Part shown: positions 49,331 through 58,285 of the stretch, one piece after another
Layout of the letters: every line of letters begins with the position of its first letter
How positions within the stretch are numbered: the first letter of the stretch is position 1
NCBI GenBank assembly: GCA_020633205.1
Contig: JACKEB010000022.1
Span: forward strand, 1-64,000
Reading direction: 5' to 3'
DNA: 64,000 nt
DNA from: Polyangiaceae bacterium
Lineage (GTDB): Bacteria; Myxococcota_A; Polyangia; Polyangiales; Polyangiaceae
The notes under the pieces: generated by a model
The model's database searches: none
What the model saw: the letters and a program-made list of their open reading frames with translations, nothing else
What the model was told of the DNA's origin: nothing
Program-made: the position numbers and the translations under genes

Positions 49331-50122
49331 TCAAAGTTCGTCGATGTGCCCCGAGGTGATGAGCCGCTCCTCTGCATGACGAGCACGGGCTTCCGACGTT
49401 TCGACGGCGATGCGCATCCACAACAGCAAGATCCAGAGCAACGTCATGGCCAGGAAGCCGATGCCGAGCGCCTGATACATCGCAGGGTCACCCAACCCGC
49501 CACCGCCCTTGGTGATGACGGTCGGGTGGTTACCACCCCATTTCCGTACGGCATAATGCACGATGGGGAGCGTGACGGTACCGAGCACACCCAGCGCGGC
49601 AGCAAATTTTCGCTCCGCTTCGCCGTCGCCACCGAACGCGCGCAGCACGGCGATAGCGAGGTAGATCAACACGCTCAACATCAGCGTTGTGAGGCGTGGG
49701 TCCCAAGTCCAGTAGACGCCCCAGGCCTTTTTCGCCCAGAGCGGGCCACTCACCAGCACCAACATCCCGAACACGACCGCGGTCTCAGCGCCGGCGCGGG
49801 CCCATGCGTTGCGGGCATCCGTCGCGCGCATCAGATAGGCGGCGGAACCGAGGAAGCAAGCGACCCCACCGAGGTACATCGCGTACGCCGCGGGAACGTG
49901 AAAGTAGAAGATCTTCTGCGCCAATCCGCCTGCTGCCGCCTGGGCATCGGGCGTGCGATTGAAGATGAAATAGATCAGGTAGAGAAACACCCCGAGCGTG
50001 ACCACACAGAGGCCGCTGAAGACGTGGCTCCACGGCGAGGCCTTGGTTGCCGGCGGGAGCGGCTGGGCTTGGGTCGGAAGCGCGGTCGGCGGCTTGTAAA
50101 CGCCCTCGCTGTCAGTCGCCAT
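49331..50122 (-). CDS. ccmC: Cytochrome c biogenesis protein CcmC (heme exporter subunit)
   Basis: Inner-membrane protein that presents heme to CcmE for cytochrome c maturation. It has 263 residues from ATG 50122. Six membrane helices and the heme-handling motif WGVYWTWDPRLT (WGxxWxWDxRLT) are present, with the flanking His in FYFHVPAAYAMYLGG and IVHYAVRKWGGNHPTV. The N-terminal 45 residues are a soluble Pro-rich tail. Upstream in-frame codons give no family sequence. A CcmD-like gene follows; ccmA, ccmB, ccmE and ccmF are not in this window. Confidence 0.93.
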   Translation of the reverse strand: MATDSEGVYKPPTALPTQAQPLPPATKASPWSHVFSGLCVVTLGVFLYLIYFIFNRTPDAQAAAGGLAQKIFYFHVPAAYAMYLGGVACFLGSAAYLMRATDARNAWARAGAETAVVFGMLVLVSGPLWAKKAWGVYWTWDPRLTTLMLSVLIYLAIAVLRAFGGDGEAERKFAAALGVLGTVTLPIVHYAVRKWGGNHPTVITKGGGGLGDPAMYQALGIGFLAMTLLWILLLWMRIAVETSEARARHAEERLITSGHIDEL

Positions 50123-50304
50123 GATGGGGCCATAGTACAACACGGTTGCGCGCGCCCACCGCTTTTGGCCGCAGTTGACGGCGCTGCGGCAATCCACCAC
50201 CGGACAGCACGGCAGCAAGGCCGGTTGGCGAGGGGGCAGCCCTACACGTGTATTCGCGATCGAGGGCGGCCGACCGCACGCCTGATGCCAGCGCCTCGTG
50301 TCAA

Positions 50305-51765
50305 TCAGACGTCGCAGGTGGCGAGCGCCAGCATCGCGGTGATGCGCGCGCGAACCAGCTCGAACTCCTTGATGGCGACGTCGATTTCCGCCTCTTGAAG
50401 GCGACGCGCAGAGTCCACCAGCTCAAAGCTCGTACCGCTGCCGTTGACGAACGCCAGGCGACTGAGGCGCGCTGTCTCGCGGGCGAGGTCGCGGGTCTTG
50501 CCAGTCACTTTCAACGTCGCAATGGCGACCTCGACGGAGCGCCGTGCCTGGGTGACCTCGAGCCGCGCGCGACGCTTGGTGTCGTCCAGCTTGGCCTCGG
50601 CGAGCTTCATGTCGGCGCGGCTGACGTCCTCGCCACCCCCCCGGCGTCCGCCATCGTAGATCGTCCAGGTGAGCACTGCGCCGATGGTCCAGGTCACATG
50701 CTCTTGGTTGATCTGACTTTCGGGTTCGAAGTAGGTGAGACTCGACACGGCGTCGATGGTGGGGGCAAATCCGAGCTGTGCGCTCGTGACACCCCGTTCA
50801 GCCACTTCTAGCTGCGCGCGCGCGGCTCGCACGTCTGGTCGACTCTCTACGTTTGGTTCCGCGCGGCAGCTTCCCTTGGCGTCACGAGCCAGTGCGTCTA
50901 GCTTGATCTTTGGGTTCACGCTCCAGGCTTCGGAGTCACCGAGAGCCAGCCCCAGCGCCTCCCTGGAGCGCCGCACACCCTCGTCCGCGGAGACGATCTG
51001 CGCCCTCAGCAGGTTGACCTCTTGCTCTGCGCGGAGCACGTCGACCGCGCTGGCGGACCCCAGGCGGAAACGACGTCGGTTCAGGCTCAGCGTAGAGAGG
51101 GAGCTCTTCAGCGAGACACGCCGGATCTCCGCCAGCCGCTCGGCGGTGATCACGTTGACGATCGACTCCGCGACGCCGGCCAGCACCTGACGTTCGACCT
51201 CCTTCGACGACAGCTTCGCCGCCCGAATGCTGCGCTTGGTCGTGCCGTGGTCGTGCCAAGCGGCGAGCGCCAGGAGCGGTTGGGTGACGCTGACACCTGC
51301 CTGCCAGGTCGTTGCGGGATCAGGGATGGGTGCGTCTTGGACCAGCGCGCCGTTGCGGAAGGTCGTGCCATTTCCACGCAGCAAATGCCTCTGCACGGAT
51401 GCGTTGGCGATGATGCGCGGGTAGGCGCCGGCAAGGGCTTGCCGTGAGCGCGCCGAAGCGGACTCCACCTGAGCCCGAGCTTGGCGCAGGCTCGTCGAGC
51501 GGGTGCGTACCAGCTTGAGGGCCTCCTGCCAGGATTTGACCGTGTGTTTCGCGGGCGGCACCGGCGCCAGCATCGGATCGTCGATCTCGGGCAGCTTGGC
51601 GCTGGGCTCCGGCTTTGCGGGAGCTTCGGCTTCTGCTTTCGGCTTGTCGTCTGCGGGCGGCGCGGCCTCCGCATCGGAGGGAGCCTTCGGCTGCGCCATG
51701 GCGCTCGAGGTCAGCAGGGCGGCCCAAAGCCAGGTCGGAAGGAGTCTCGTGATCGCGCGTCCCAT
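50305..51765 (-). CDS. TolC-family outer membrane efflux protein
   Basis: It has 486 residues from ATG 51765, with GGAGG nine bases upstream. Signal peptide (TWLWAALLTSSAMAQ) then an acidic Pro/Ala spacer, and two OEP repeats of long helices (TSLRQARAQVESASARSRQA; SADEGVRRSREALGLALGDS; DVRAARAQLEVAERGVTSAQ; LEVTQARRSVEVAIATLK). Trimers of such proteins form the outer-membrane exit channel of efflux pumps and type I secretion. No pump subunits adjoin, so its partner is elsewhere. Confidence 0.92.
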   Translation of the reverse strand: MGRAITRLLPTWLWAALLTSSAMAQPKAPSDAEAAPPADDKPKAEAEAPAKPEPSAKLPEIDDPMLAPVPPAKHTVKSWQEALKLVRTRSTSLRQARAQVESASARSRQALAGAYPRIIANASVQRHLLRGNGTTFRNGALVQDAPIPDPATTWQAGVSVTQPLLALAAWHDHGTTKRSIRAAKLSSKEVERQVLAGVAESIVNVITAERLAEIRRVSLKSSLSTLSLNRRRFRLGSASAVDVLRAEQEVNLLRAQIVSADEGVRRSREALGLALGDSEAWSVNPKIKLDALARDAKGSCRAEPNVESRPDVRAARAQLEVAERGVTSAQLGFAPTIDAVSSLTYFEPESQINQEHVTWTIGAVLTWTIYDGGRRGGGEDVSRADMKLAEAKLDDTKRRARLEVTQARRSVEVAIATLKVTGKTRDLARETARLSRLAFVNGSGTSFELVDSARRLQEAEIDVAIKEFELVRARITAMLALATCDV

Positions 51766-51880
51766 AGCAGCGGTCCTCCGATAGTGTCCCTCGCGCTCTG
51801 CGGGAACCCTCGTCGGACGCAAATCGTTGATTCGTGCCGTCCAACGCGCTCGTCGCCTGGCCCAGGCGGCAGCGGTAGAA

Positions 51881-52606
51881 CTAATGCGTCTCTGCTTCGA
51901 GCGCGCTCAGGGCCGCCTGGAGCTCCTGATCCAAGTCGGCTTCTTCGTCTGCCATCAAGTCCGGGGGCAAGCCGCTCGCTTCTTCCGCGTTGCCATCCCA
52001 CTCCGCTTGGGACTGCTTGTCCTTCTTTGAGCCCTGCCAGCGAGCCAATAGGCGCTCGATACGGGGGCTGTCCGCGCGAAATACGCCTTCCAGCACGCGT
52101 CTAGCCTCACCGAGGCGGGACGCGCGGACCAGGGCGTGGGCGTAGCTTGAGGCGATCTCGTCTTCTTCCGGTGCGCTCTTGTAGGCTCGCGCCAGGTGCA
52201 GCAGGGCCGCGTGAGGCCGATTGAGGGCTACGTCGAGCAGGTGGCCTAGGTTGTGTCGATACGACGCGCAGGTCGGATGCAGCTGAATCGCCCGCGCGTA
52301 AGCCCGCGCGGCGCTGCGGAAGTGGCCGAGCAGGGTGTGCGCCAATCCGAGCACCGCCCATGCGCGATGATCGTCGTCATGCTGGAGCACGCTCTTGGCC
52401 AGCAGCGCAGCCCGCCACGGATTGCGTTCGACGAGCAGCTCGCTCAGGAACTGTCGCGCGAACACCCCTGCGCGGGAACTCGGTGCCGCGCGGGACACCA
52501 ACTTCTCCAACATCGGCACCAACTCAATGGGCTCCAACTCCTGGGCCATGGCCCAATGGACGTCGTGGAGAAGGGTCGCTACGTCGTCCGGCTGCGCACC
52601 ACTCAT
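51881..52606 (-). CDS. TPR-repeat protein
   Basis: It has 241 residues from ATG 52606, with AAGGAG five bases upstream. Helical repeats run through the protein (AWAVLGLAHTLLGHFRSAAR, AYARAIQLHPTCASYRHNLG, ALLHLARAYKSAPEEDEIAS), with an acidic C-terminal tail (MADEEADLDQELQAALSALE). No signal peptide or membrane helix. It probably acts as a protein-protein adaptor; its function is unknown. A tandem-repeat array lies about 110 bases above its start. Confidence 0.8.
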   Translation of the reverse strand: MSGAQPDDVATLLHDVHWAMAQELEPIELVPMLEKLVSRAAPSSRAGVFARQFLSELLVERNPWRAALLAKSVLQHDDDHRAWAVLGLAHTLLGHFRSAARAYARAIQLHPTCASYRHNLGHLLDVALNRPHAALLHLARAYKSAPEEDEIASSYAHALVRASRLGEARRVLEGVFRADSPRIERLLARWQGSKKDKQSQAEWDGNAEEASGLPPDLMADEEADLDQELQAALSALEAETH

Positions 52607-53268
52607 TAACGCTCCTTCGTAGCCTTCCGAACGCGGGCGCGCAAACCACAATCCGCGCTTCCGCTATAAAACTTTGGCATCGGATCGCTCACGTCGTGCG
52701 CGCTTGCTCTGCCTGGTTTTCTGTCGCCTGCTGGTGTCTGTCGCCCGCTGGTTTTCTGTCGCCCGCTGGCTTTCTGTGCGGGCGGTTGGTTCGTGGGGTG
52801 GAGGCGATCGGGTGACGATCGCTCGTTGGTGATCCGGGCTTGACTTGTCTGGAATTTATGCTCGCGGAAATGCTGAGCACTCGCCTCCAAACGGTCGTGT
52901 ACACGGCCGCCGCCTACGCGTTTGGACTCGTTTGGGTCGCGAATTGGTTCCGATGGTGGCGGGGTGAGCCCTTGAACGCACGGAACCGAACATGCTTCCA
53001 GCGGGCAAGAACTGCCTTTTTTCAGGCTTTGGAGTCACCTTGCCCAGCGTCGCAAGCGAGCCGCTCGTAGCCCCGGGCGCGCGCCTTGTTGCGGCTCAGC
53101 CCTGGAGTGATGACCGCTGCTGAGCGCAATTGGCGGGAACTCGGAGAACGCTTCCACGCGGTCTAAGCGTGGAAACGCAATCCACCACTCCGTTTCGCTC
53201 GGCAAAGTAGCGCGCACCTCACCTGAGAGCGGCTAGTGCCGCGGGGAAATTCGCCCCGTGTTCTTCGA
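52607..53268. other. Intergenic region with a tandem array
   Basis: About 660 bases between the TPR gene and the DEAD-box gene (both minus). Only the repeat array at 52713-52783 is recognisable. A short plus-strand frame at 52870-53070 has one hydrophobic segment but no family likeness, and is not called. Confidence 0.5.
52713..52783. repeat. Intergenic tandem array, 17-18 bp units (related to the one at 18062)
   Basis: Four units of the form CTGGTTTTCTGTCGCCCG, with starts at 52713, 52731, 52748 and 52766. The unit resembles the 18-bp unit TTTCTGTGGTCGCCGCTG of the array near purT. Confidence 0.8.
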
Positions 53269-55935
53269 TCAATCAGACGCTGCGGCCAGTTCCACGCTGG
53301 CTTCCTTGCCAGCGATGGTTGCGCCGTTCAACGCGTCCATCGCTTTGGCTAGCACGCGGACCTTTACTCCCACGAAGGTGTGGTCGGGGCGCACGTTGAC
53401 GTGCTCTGTATCGGCGTCACTGAGCGAACCACGATCTACCAGGGTGCGTCGGAAGTCGCTGGGACGCGCTCCATCTTTGCGCCCAACATTCACGCGGATC
53501 TCACGGATTGCGTCGGGGTCGCCTGCCTCTGCGATAGCGACGTTGGGGTGTTTGGCCGCCGAGTGGCCAGCGCGCGCCTCGCTGACGTTGGTGACTGGCG
53601 TACGCAAGGTCACATTCGTTTCTGCTGGTTCCTGGCCGCGCGCCGTCTTCGAGGCTTGGGTGTTGCGTGCGGATTCGCGCGACGCGCCGTTGCGCGGCTC
53701 TTCGCCGGCTTCACGGCGGGGGCGGTCGTCTCGGCTGCGCCGTCCACGGCGGGGCTCCTCCGAGCCCTTGGCTTCGCTCTCGTTTCGTTGGCGCCTGGGG
53801 CGAGGGGAGTCCGTCTCGGACCCACGGGAGCGGCGCCCTTCCGGCGCCTCGGCGTCGGTCAAGCGCGCAACCAGGGAAGGGGATGCGTCTTGCACGATGT
53901 AGCCTGGCAGATCCAGATCATGGTCGACCGATTCGTCCTTGGCCACCACGAGCTCCGGGCGAGCAGCGCGCTCTTCGCTTCGGCGCTTCCGTCGGGAATC
54001 ATCCCGGTCGCCGCGGGAGCGGCGTCCTTCGCGCTCGTCGCTGCCCTTTGGCGCGTCTTTCTTCGCGTCTTCCCGGGCTGCTTCAGCTCGCGGTGCGGGC
54101 CGTTCCGGGGCTGCGTCCCGACGGCTCTCGTCCCGACGGCTCTCGTCCCGACGGCTCTCGTCCCGACGGCTCTCGTCCCGACGACTCTCGTCCCGACGGC
54201 TCTCGTCCCGACGACCGCGATCGTCGCGCTGACCGTCTTCGCGACGCTTGTCTTCGCGACGCTTCTCTCCGCGACGGCCGTCGTCGCGTCGGGGTGAAGC
54301 CTCGCGGGGAGCCGCGTCCCGCTTCGGTGATTCTGCAGGGGCTTCGCTGGGCGCCGCCACATCGCCTCCGTTGGTGGCTTCCACTGGCTTGCGCTGCGTC
54401 CCGCGGCGACTGTCCGGCAGGGTTGGGGCGCCCGCGAGCTCCGTCCGCTCGTCTCGCTGTGCGCGTGCCGACGGTTGCCCGTTTTTCCCGTTGCTCGCCG
54501 GCTGAGGCGACTCCTGCCGTGGGTCCTGGCGCCGCGCATCCTGGGGCCGTGGAGACTCTTGCCGCGGGGCAGCGACAGGGGCGGGTTTTGCAGCGCGGCG
54601 CGCGCGCGCGCCTTCAGCTTCGGCTTCTTCTCGTGGACCGAGGTGGTCCTGAAGCAACATGGCGATGGCGATTTCGGCCTGGTCGTGAGTCAGCAGGCGG
54701 CGCGCGAGGGTGCGGTCACGAACGGTGACCCTGCGAGTCTCCGCGAGGCGCACTAGACCTTCCACGAGATCGAGCTCGGCGCGGGTACGCTTCTCGGTCG
54801 CGCTCGGTAGGCTGCGCTCGACCGGCGTGATGCGGTAGGTGAGTTTGAGCATGTAGACCCCGCCGATGTCTTGCGGCGTGATCATGCTGATTGCGGTACC
54901 AGTGCGTCCGGCACGCCCCGTGCGACCCGTGCGGTGCACGTAGACTTCCGTAGACTCGGGGAAGTCGTAGTTGATGACGTGGGTGAGGTGCGAGATGTCG
55001 ATGCCTCGCGCCGCGACATCCGTTGCCACGAGGAAACGTAGGCGCGACTCGCGCACCGCCGCCATGACTCGCTCTCGCTCGGATTGTGAAAGGTCCGCGT
55101 TGAGCCAATCGGCGTCGTATCCAGCCTGTTTGAGCTGGTGCGCCACCCGCTTGGTTTGCTCACGGGTGTTGCAGAAGATGATCGCGCTCTCGGGGTTCTC
55201 CGTTTCGACGACCTGGAGGAAGTCGCCGAGCTTGTCGCCCGCCGCGAGGTACGTGAAATGCTGGATCGACAGCGCGCCGATTTCGTCACCGCTCAAGGTG
55301 ATGAAGCTCGGGTCACGCAGGCGGTCTTCCGCCATGCGCACGACGTCACGCGGCACCGTTGCGCTGAAGAGCAACGTGTGGAGCGTCTTGGGGAGCGCCT
55401 CCAGCACCTCGTTGATTTGAGGCAAGAAGCCCATCGAGAGCATCTCGTCGCTCTCGTCGAGCACCAGCACGCGGATCCGTGCGGGATCGAGCGTGCCGCG
55501 CCGCAGGTGATCGAGCACACGGCCTGGCGTGCCGACGAGGATCTGCGCGCCCGCGGAGATCTCGTCGATCTGGCGTTGCATCGGCGCGCCACCATAAATG
55601 CTGACCACCTTCAGCTCGCGGTACTTACCGAGCGAAGTGACCTCTCGCGCCACCTGGAGCGCGAGCTCGCGGGTGGGGCACAGCACCATCGCCTGCACGG
55701 CGGCGATGTCTGGCTTGACCAGGCCATCCACCAGCGGCAGGCCAAAGGCGGCGGTCTTACCCGTGCCGGTCCGCGCCTGGACCACCAGGTCGCGACCCTT
55801 CTTCGCGGGCTCGTAGATCGCCCGCTGAACGGGAGTAGGGTTGACGTAGCCAAGCTCATCGACGGCCTTGCGCACCTCGTTGGAGAGGCGCAGCACATCG
55901 AAGGTCGGTTGAATTTCTGTATCGGTCTCAGGCAC
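53269..55935 (-). CDS. DEAD-box RNA helicase with long RD/E-rich linker and DbpA-type RNA-binding domain
   Basis: It has 888 residues and a GTG start. The helicase core (about 1-370) has all motifs: Q motif NPTPVQRAIYEPAKKG, AxTGTGKT (ARTGTGKTAAF), PTRELA, TPGR, VLDESDEM (DESD rather than DEAD), SAT (FSATVPRD), ATDVAARGID and HRTGRTGRAG. A basic/acidic low-complexity linker of about 380 residues holds the RRDES repeat. The C-terminal 80 residues match the DbpA/DeaD RNA-binding domain (REIRVNVGRKDGARPSDFRR, HTFVGVKVRVLAKAMDALNG). Likely role: ribosome assembly or mRNA unwinding, often in cold adaptation. A hairpin with a T8 run lies about 50 bases upstream. Confidence 0.93.
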   Translation of the reverse strand: MPETDTEIQPTFDVLRLSNEVRKAVDELGYVNPTPVQRAIYEPAKKGRDLVVQARTGTGKTAAFGLPLVDGLVKPDIAAVQAMVLCPTRELALQVAREVTSLGKYRELKVVSIYGGAPMQRQIDEISAGAQILVGTPGRVLDHLRRGTLDPARIRVLVLDESDEMLSMGFLPQINEVLEALPKTLHTLLFSATVPRDVVRMAEDRLRDPSFITLSGDEIGALSIQHFTYLAAGDKLGDFLQVVETENPESAIIFCNTREQTKRVAHQLKQAGYDADWLNADLSQSERERVMAAVRESRLRFLVATDVAARGIDISHLTHVINYDFPESTEVYVHRTGRTGRAGRTGTAISMITPQDIGGVYMLKLTYRITPVERSLPSATEKRTRAELDLVEGLVRLAETRRVTVRDRTLARRLLTHDQAEIAIAMLLQDHLGPREEAEAEGARARRAAKPAPVAAPRQESPRPQDARRQDPRQESPQPASNGKNGQPSARAQRDERTELAGAPTLPDSRRGTQRKPVEATNGGDVAAPSEAPAESPKRDAAPREASPRRDDGRRGEKRREDKRREDGQRDDRGRRDESRRDESRRDESRRDESRRDESRRDESRRDAAPERPAPRAEAAREDAKKDAPKGSDEREGRRSRGDRDDSRRKRRSEERAARPELVVAKDESVDHDLDLPGYIVQDASPSLVARLTDAEAPEGRRSRGSETDSPRPRRQRNESEAKGSEEPRRGRRSRDDRPRREAGEEPRNGASRESARNTQASKTARGQEPAETNVTLRTPVTNVSEARAGHSAAKHPNVAIAEAGDPDAIREIRVNVGRKDGARPSDFRRTLVDRGSLSDADTEHVNVRPDHTFVGVKVRVLAKAMDALNGATIAGKEASVELAAASD
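54116..54214 (-). repeat. 15-bp coding tandem repeat (RRDES units)
   Basis: About six to seven perfect or near-perfect 15-bp units encode RRDESRRDES in the linker of the helicase. One unit has a single change (GACGACT for GACGGCT). It is in frame and should vary in copy number without breaking the gene. Confidence 0.9.
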
Positions 55936-55987
55936 GGTGGCGCGCTGCTTATAGCGCTTTTCACCGCGCTGCAGGCGCGAACGACCA

Positions 55988-56010
55988 AGCTTTTTTTTCT
56001 GCGAAAAGCT
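55988..56010. promoter_or_regulatory. A/T-rich hairpin upstream of the helicase gene
   Basis: AGCTTTT pairs with AAAAGCT; the plus strand has eight T in a row. It lies between the stop at 56032 and the helicase GTG at 55935. It may end the upstream transcript or act as a leader element of the helicase mRNA. Confidence 0.35.
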
Positions 56011-56031
56011 CGAGCCTGGTGAGGGACGGAG

Positions 56032-56508
56032 CTAGGGGCCCGGTTGCGCGGGCTTGAGCGTCCCCTCGAGGGCTTTCACGCGTCGGCGCAGGCCAGCCAG
56101 GTCACCGGCTTCGTTCCGCACCGCGTGCTCCTCGGCGTAGCGCAGCTGATCCACCAGCTTCAGCGCCTTGAGCGCCTCCGGATCGCCTTCGCAAAGTCGG
56201 CTCACGCTCGGACGGCGCTCCCAGCCGGGGCCTAGCGCCTGACGAAAACGCGTGACGGCCTCGCGCTCGCCTCCGGTTTCCTCAGCAGCGGCTCGGCGGG
56301 CGCTCCTCACCCCCGAAATCAAGTCGTGCAACCCCTCACGGCAGCTCTTGGCGACCTCGGCTTCGGGAGGAAACCAAACAGTTGCGAGGATTTGCACGGT
56401 GCAGACCGCGGTGAATCCGGCCACCACCACACCGTAAATGACGAGCGAGATGCGCCGCCCGAGGCGTCTGCCTCGTTCTCTTCGGGCGTCCTGCTCAGCT
56501 GCTGTCAC
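56032..56508 (-). CDS. Small single-pass membrane protein, function unknown
   Basis: About 158 residues from GTG 56508; the frame is open to 56559. A basic N-terminus (RRERGRRLGRR) precedes one membrane helix (ISLVIYGVVVAGFTAVCTVQILA). The rest is an Arg/Glu-rich helical domain with two Cys (VAKSCREGLHDL, VSRLCEGDPEALKAL) and a probable coiled coil at the end (LAGLRRRVKALEG). Not recognised. The gene is divergent from the polyprenyl synthase gene across about 110 bases. Confidence 0.65.
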   Translation of the reverse strand: MTAAEQDARRERGRRLGRRISLVIYGVVVAGFTAVCTVQILATVWFPPEAEVAKSCREGLHDLISGVRSARRAAAEETGGEREAVTRFRQALGPGWERRPSVSRLCEGDPEALKALKLVDQLRYAEEHAVRNEAGDLAGLRRRVKALEGTLKPAQPGP

Positions 56509-56621
56509 GCCGCCCACATAGCACAGGCCATCGAGGTCCAGGACTCTTCTGCCACCCACCCGATTGACCCGGGAGGGGTAGCGGCCTAAGCTTTCACGGC
56601 TGTTTGAAACTATCGAAACCG

Positions 56622-57671
56622 ATGAATCTCACCGGGATTAGCCTCGAATCGGGCCTTGGTGCCCTCTCTGACTCCGCCGCAGGACTGCCCCCGAGCGACG
56701 CCGCCGAGCGGCTGCGCCGTCGGTTGGCCGCGGTGCACTCTCTGATCGGAGACGATCTTGCTCGCGTGGAGGCTCTCCTTCACGAGCGCGCCCAGGATGG
56801 CCCCGCGCCGGGCGACGCGGCTGCGGCGCACCTCGTGTGTCAAGGCGGCAAGCGAGTTCGTCCCATGGCGTTGCTGCTCAGCGCGGCGTGCTTCGGTGAG
56901 GTCCCCGCGTGCGCGCGGGAGCTCGCTGCCGTGGCTGAGCTGATTCACTCCGCGACGTTGCTCCACGACGATGTGGTGGATGAGGGGACGGAGCGGCGCG
57001 GCGTGCCTGCCTCCCGCGTCCTCCATGGCAACGCGGTCAGCGTGCTTTCCGGCGATTTGTTGCTGGTTCACGCGCTGGATTTGACCCAGCGAGCCGCGCC
57101 TGACGTGCTGCCCGATTTGATCGCGACGTTGCGCTCGCTGGTGTCTGGAGAAATCATCCAGCTGCGAGGGCGACGCACCCTCGACACCAGCGCCGAGTCC
57201 TACGAGCTGATTCTGCGTGGAAAAACGGCGTCCCTCTTTGCCTGGGCGACCTCAGTCGGGGGGCGCGTGGCTGGCGCTACGCCCGCTCAACAAGAGCAAC
57301 TGCGGGTCTTCGGTGAGGGGGTCGGGATCGCTTTCCAGCTGGTCGATGACACCTTGGACTACACCAGCGAAGAAACCGGCAAGACCCTGTTCGCAGACCT
57401 GAGGGAAGGCAAGCTGACCTTGCCGCTCGTGCTGGCAGTCGAGAAGCGGCCCGAGCTTCTGCAGGATTTGCGCGCCATTCACGGCGGAGATCTGGATCCC
57501 ATCGAGCGGGTGCGTCGGGTGGTCCTGGAGAGCGGCGCTTGTGAGTTGGCGCGAGCCCGTGCACGGGAGACCACCGAGACGGCGATTTCGGCGCTACGCT
57601 CGGTACCCGAGACGCCCGCTCGGCAATTGCTCGAAGGCGTCGCGCGGCAACTCACCACCCGGACGGCATGA
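56622..57671 (+). CDS. Polyprenyl diphosphate synthase (trans-isoprenyl)
   Basis: Makes a long-chain isoprenoid diphosphate for quinone side chains or similar lipids. It has 349 residues from ATG 56622. The first Asp-rich motif is LLHDDVVDEG and the second FQLVDDTLDYT; GGKRVRPMALLLSA, GNAVSVLSGDLLL and GKTASLFAWA are also in place. Product length is set by residues before the first motif (SATLLHDD) and cannot be fixed by eye. It overlaps the next regulator gene by four bases (ATGA), suggesting that the regulator is made in step with it. Confidence 0.95.
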   Translation: MNLTGISLESGLGALSDSAAGLPPSDAAERLRRRLAAVHSLIGDDLARVEALLHERAQDGPAPGDAAAAHLVCQGGKRVRPMALLLSAACFGEVPACARELAAVAELIHSATLLHDDVVDEGTERRGVPASRVLHGNAVSVLSGDLLLVHALDLTQRAAPDVLPDLIATLRSLVSGEIIQLRGRRTLDTSAESYELILRGKTASLFAWATSVGGRVAGATPAQQEQLRVFGEGVGIAFQLVDDTLDYTSEETGKTLFADLREGKLTLPLVLAVEKRPELLQDLRAIHGGDLDPIERVRRVVLESGACELARARARETTETAISALRSVPETPARQLLEGVARQLTTRTA

Positions 57672-58258
57672 GCGAGGAAAAACAGCACGAGAGCACCCCG
57701 CTGTGGCGCAGCGAGATCCTTGTCAGTGAACTCGTAGGTCGCCTGATCGAGTTCTGGGGGTTCAAGCGGAACATGGGTCGCGTGTGGGCGATCTTGTATC
57801 TGTCGCCTGGTCCGCTCTCTGCTCAAGATCTGCGCGACGCGCTCCAGCTTTCTGCGGGTGCCGTGAGCATGACCTTGAACGACCTCGGGCGTTGGGGCGT
57901 CGTGCGCCGAGTCTGGGTCCCGGGTGAGCGCCGTGACTATTTCACCGCGGAAGTGCAGATCTGGAAGATGATCTCGAGGGTGTTTGCCGAGCGCGAAGGC
58001 GGAGAAATCCGCCACGCCATTGAAGCGCTGGAAGAGGCCCTCGTAGCTCTCGAGCCGCACCTATCCGCCACGGACACCAAGGAACGCGAGCGGGCGGAGC
58101 TGCAGCGCACTCGCGTGCTGGCGCTGCTGGGCGTCGCGAAGATCGGCCGGCAGCTGCTCGATTCCCTCGTCTCCACCGCGAAGGTGAACGCGGAGCCGCT
58201 GAGTCGCCTCGAGCTCGCACCACCCGACGACCAGGCCGGCGACGCTGGCGCTGGCTGA
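57668..58258 (+). CDS. GbsR/MarR-type transcriptional regulator
   Basis: It has 196 residues. An N-terminal helical part (LVSELVGRLIEFWGFKRNMG) leads to a winged helix-turn-helix (about 35-95; VWAILYLSPGPLSAQDLRDA, SAGAVSMTLNDLGRWGVVRR with the wing VWVPGERRDYFTAE). This is the GbsR family form of MarR-like regulators. The C-terminal third is helical and likely dimerises. It is translationally coupled to the polyprenyl synthase gene; whether it controls that gene is not shown. Ligand unknown. Confidence 0.88.
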   Translation: MSEEKQHESTPLWRSEILVSELVGRLIEFWGFKRNMGRVWAILYLSPGPLSAQDLRDALQLSAGAVSMTLNDLGRWGVVRRVWVPGERRDYFTAEVQIWKMISRVFAEREGGEIRHAIEALEEALVALEPHLSATDTKERERAELQRTRVLALLGVAKIGRQLLDSLVSTAKVNAEPLSRLELAPPDDQAGDAGAG

Positions 58259-58285
58259 CAAACGGCGCTAGTCGACGCAGCGCTT

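Noticed and set aside
52870..53070. Short plus-strand frame with a hydrophobic segment
   Set aside because: No start signal, no conserved neighbour and a poorly biased C-terminal part; not enough to call a gene.
53380..54728. Two long plus-strand frames opposite the DEAD-box gene
   Set aside because: They arise from the Arg/Asp-rich linker repeat read on the other strand; the helicase frame has full family motifs and a conserved C-terminal domain.
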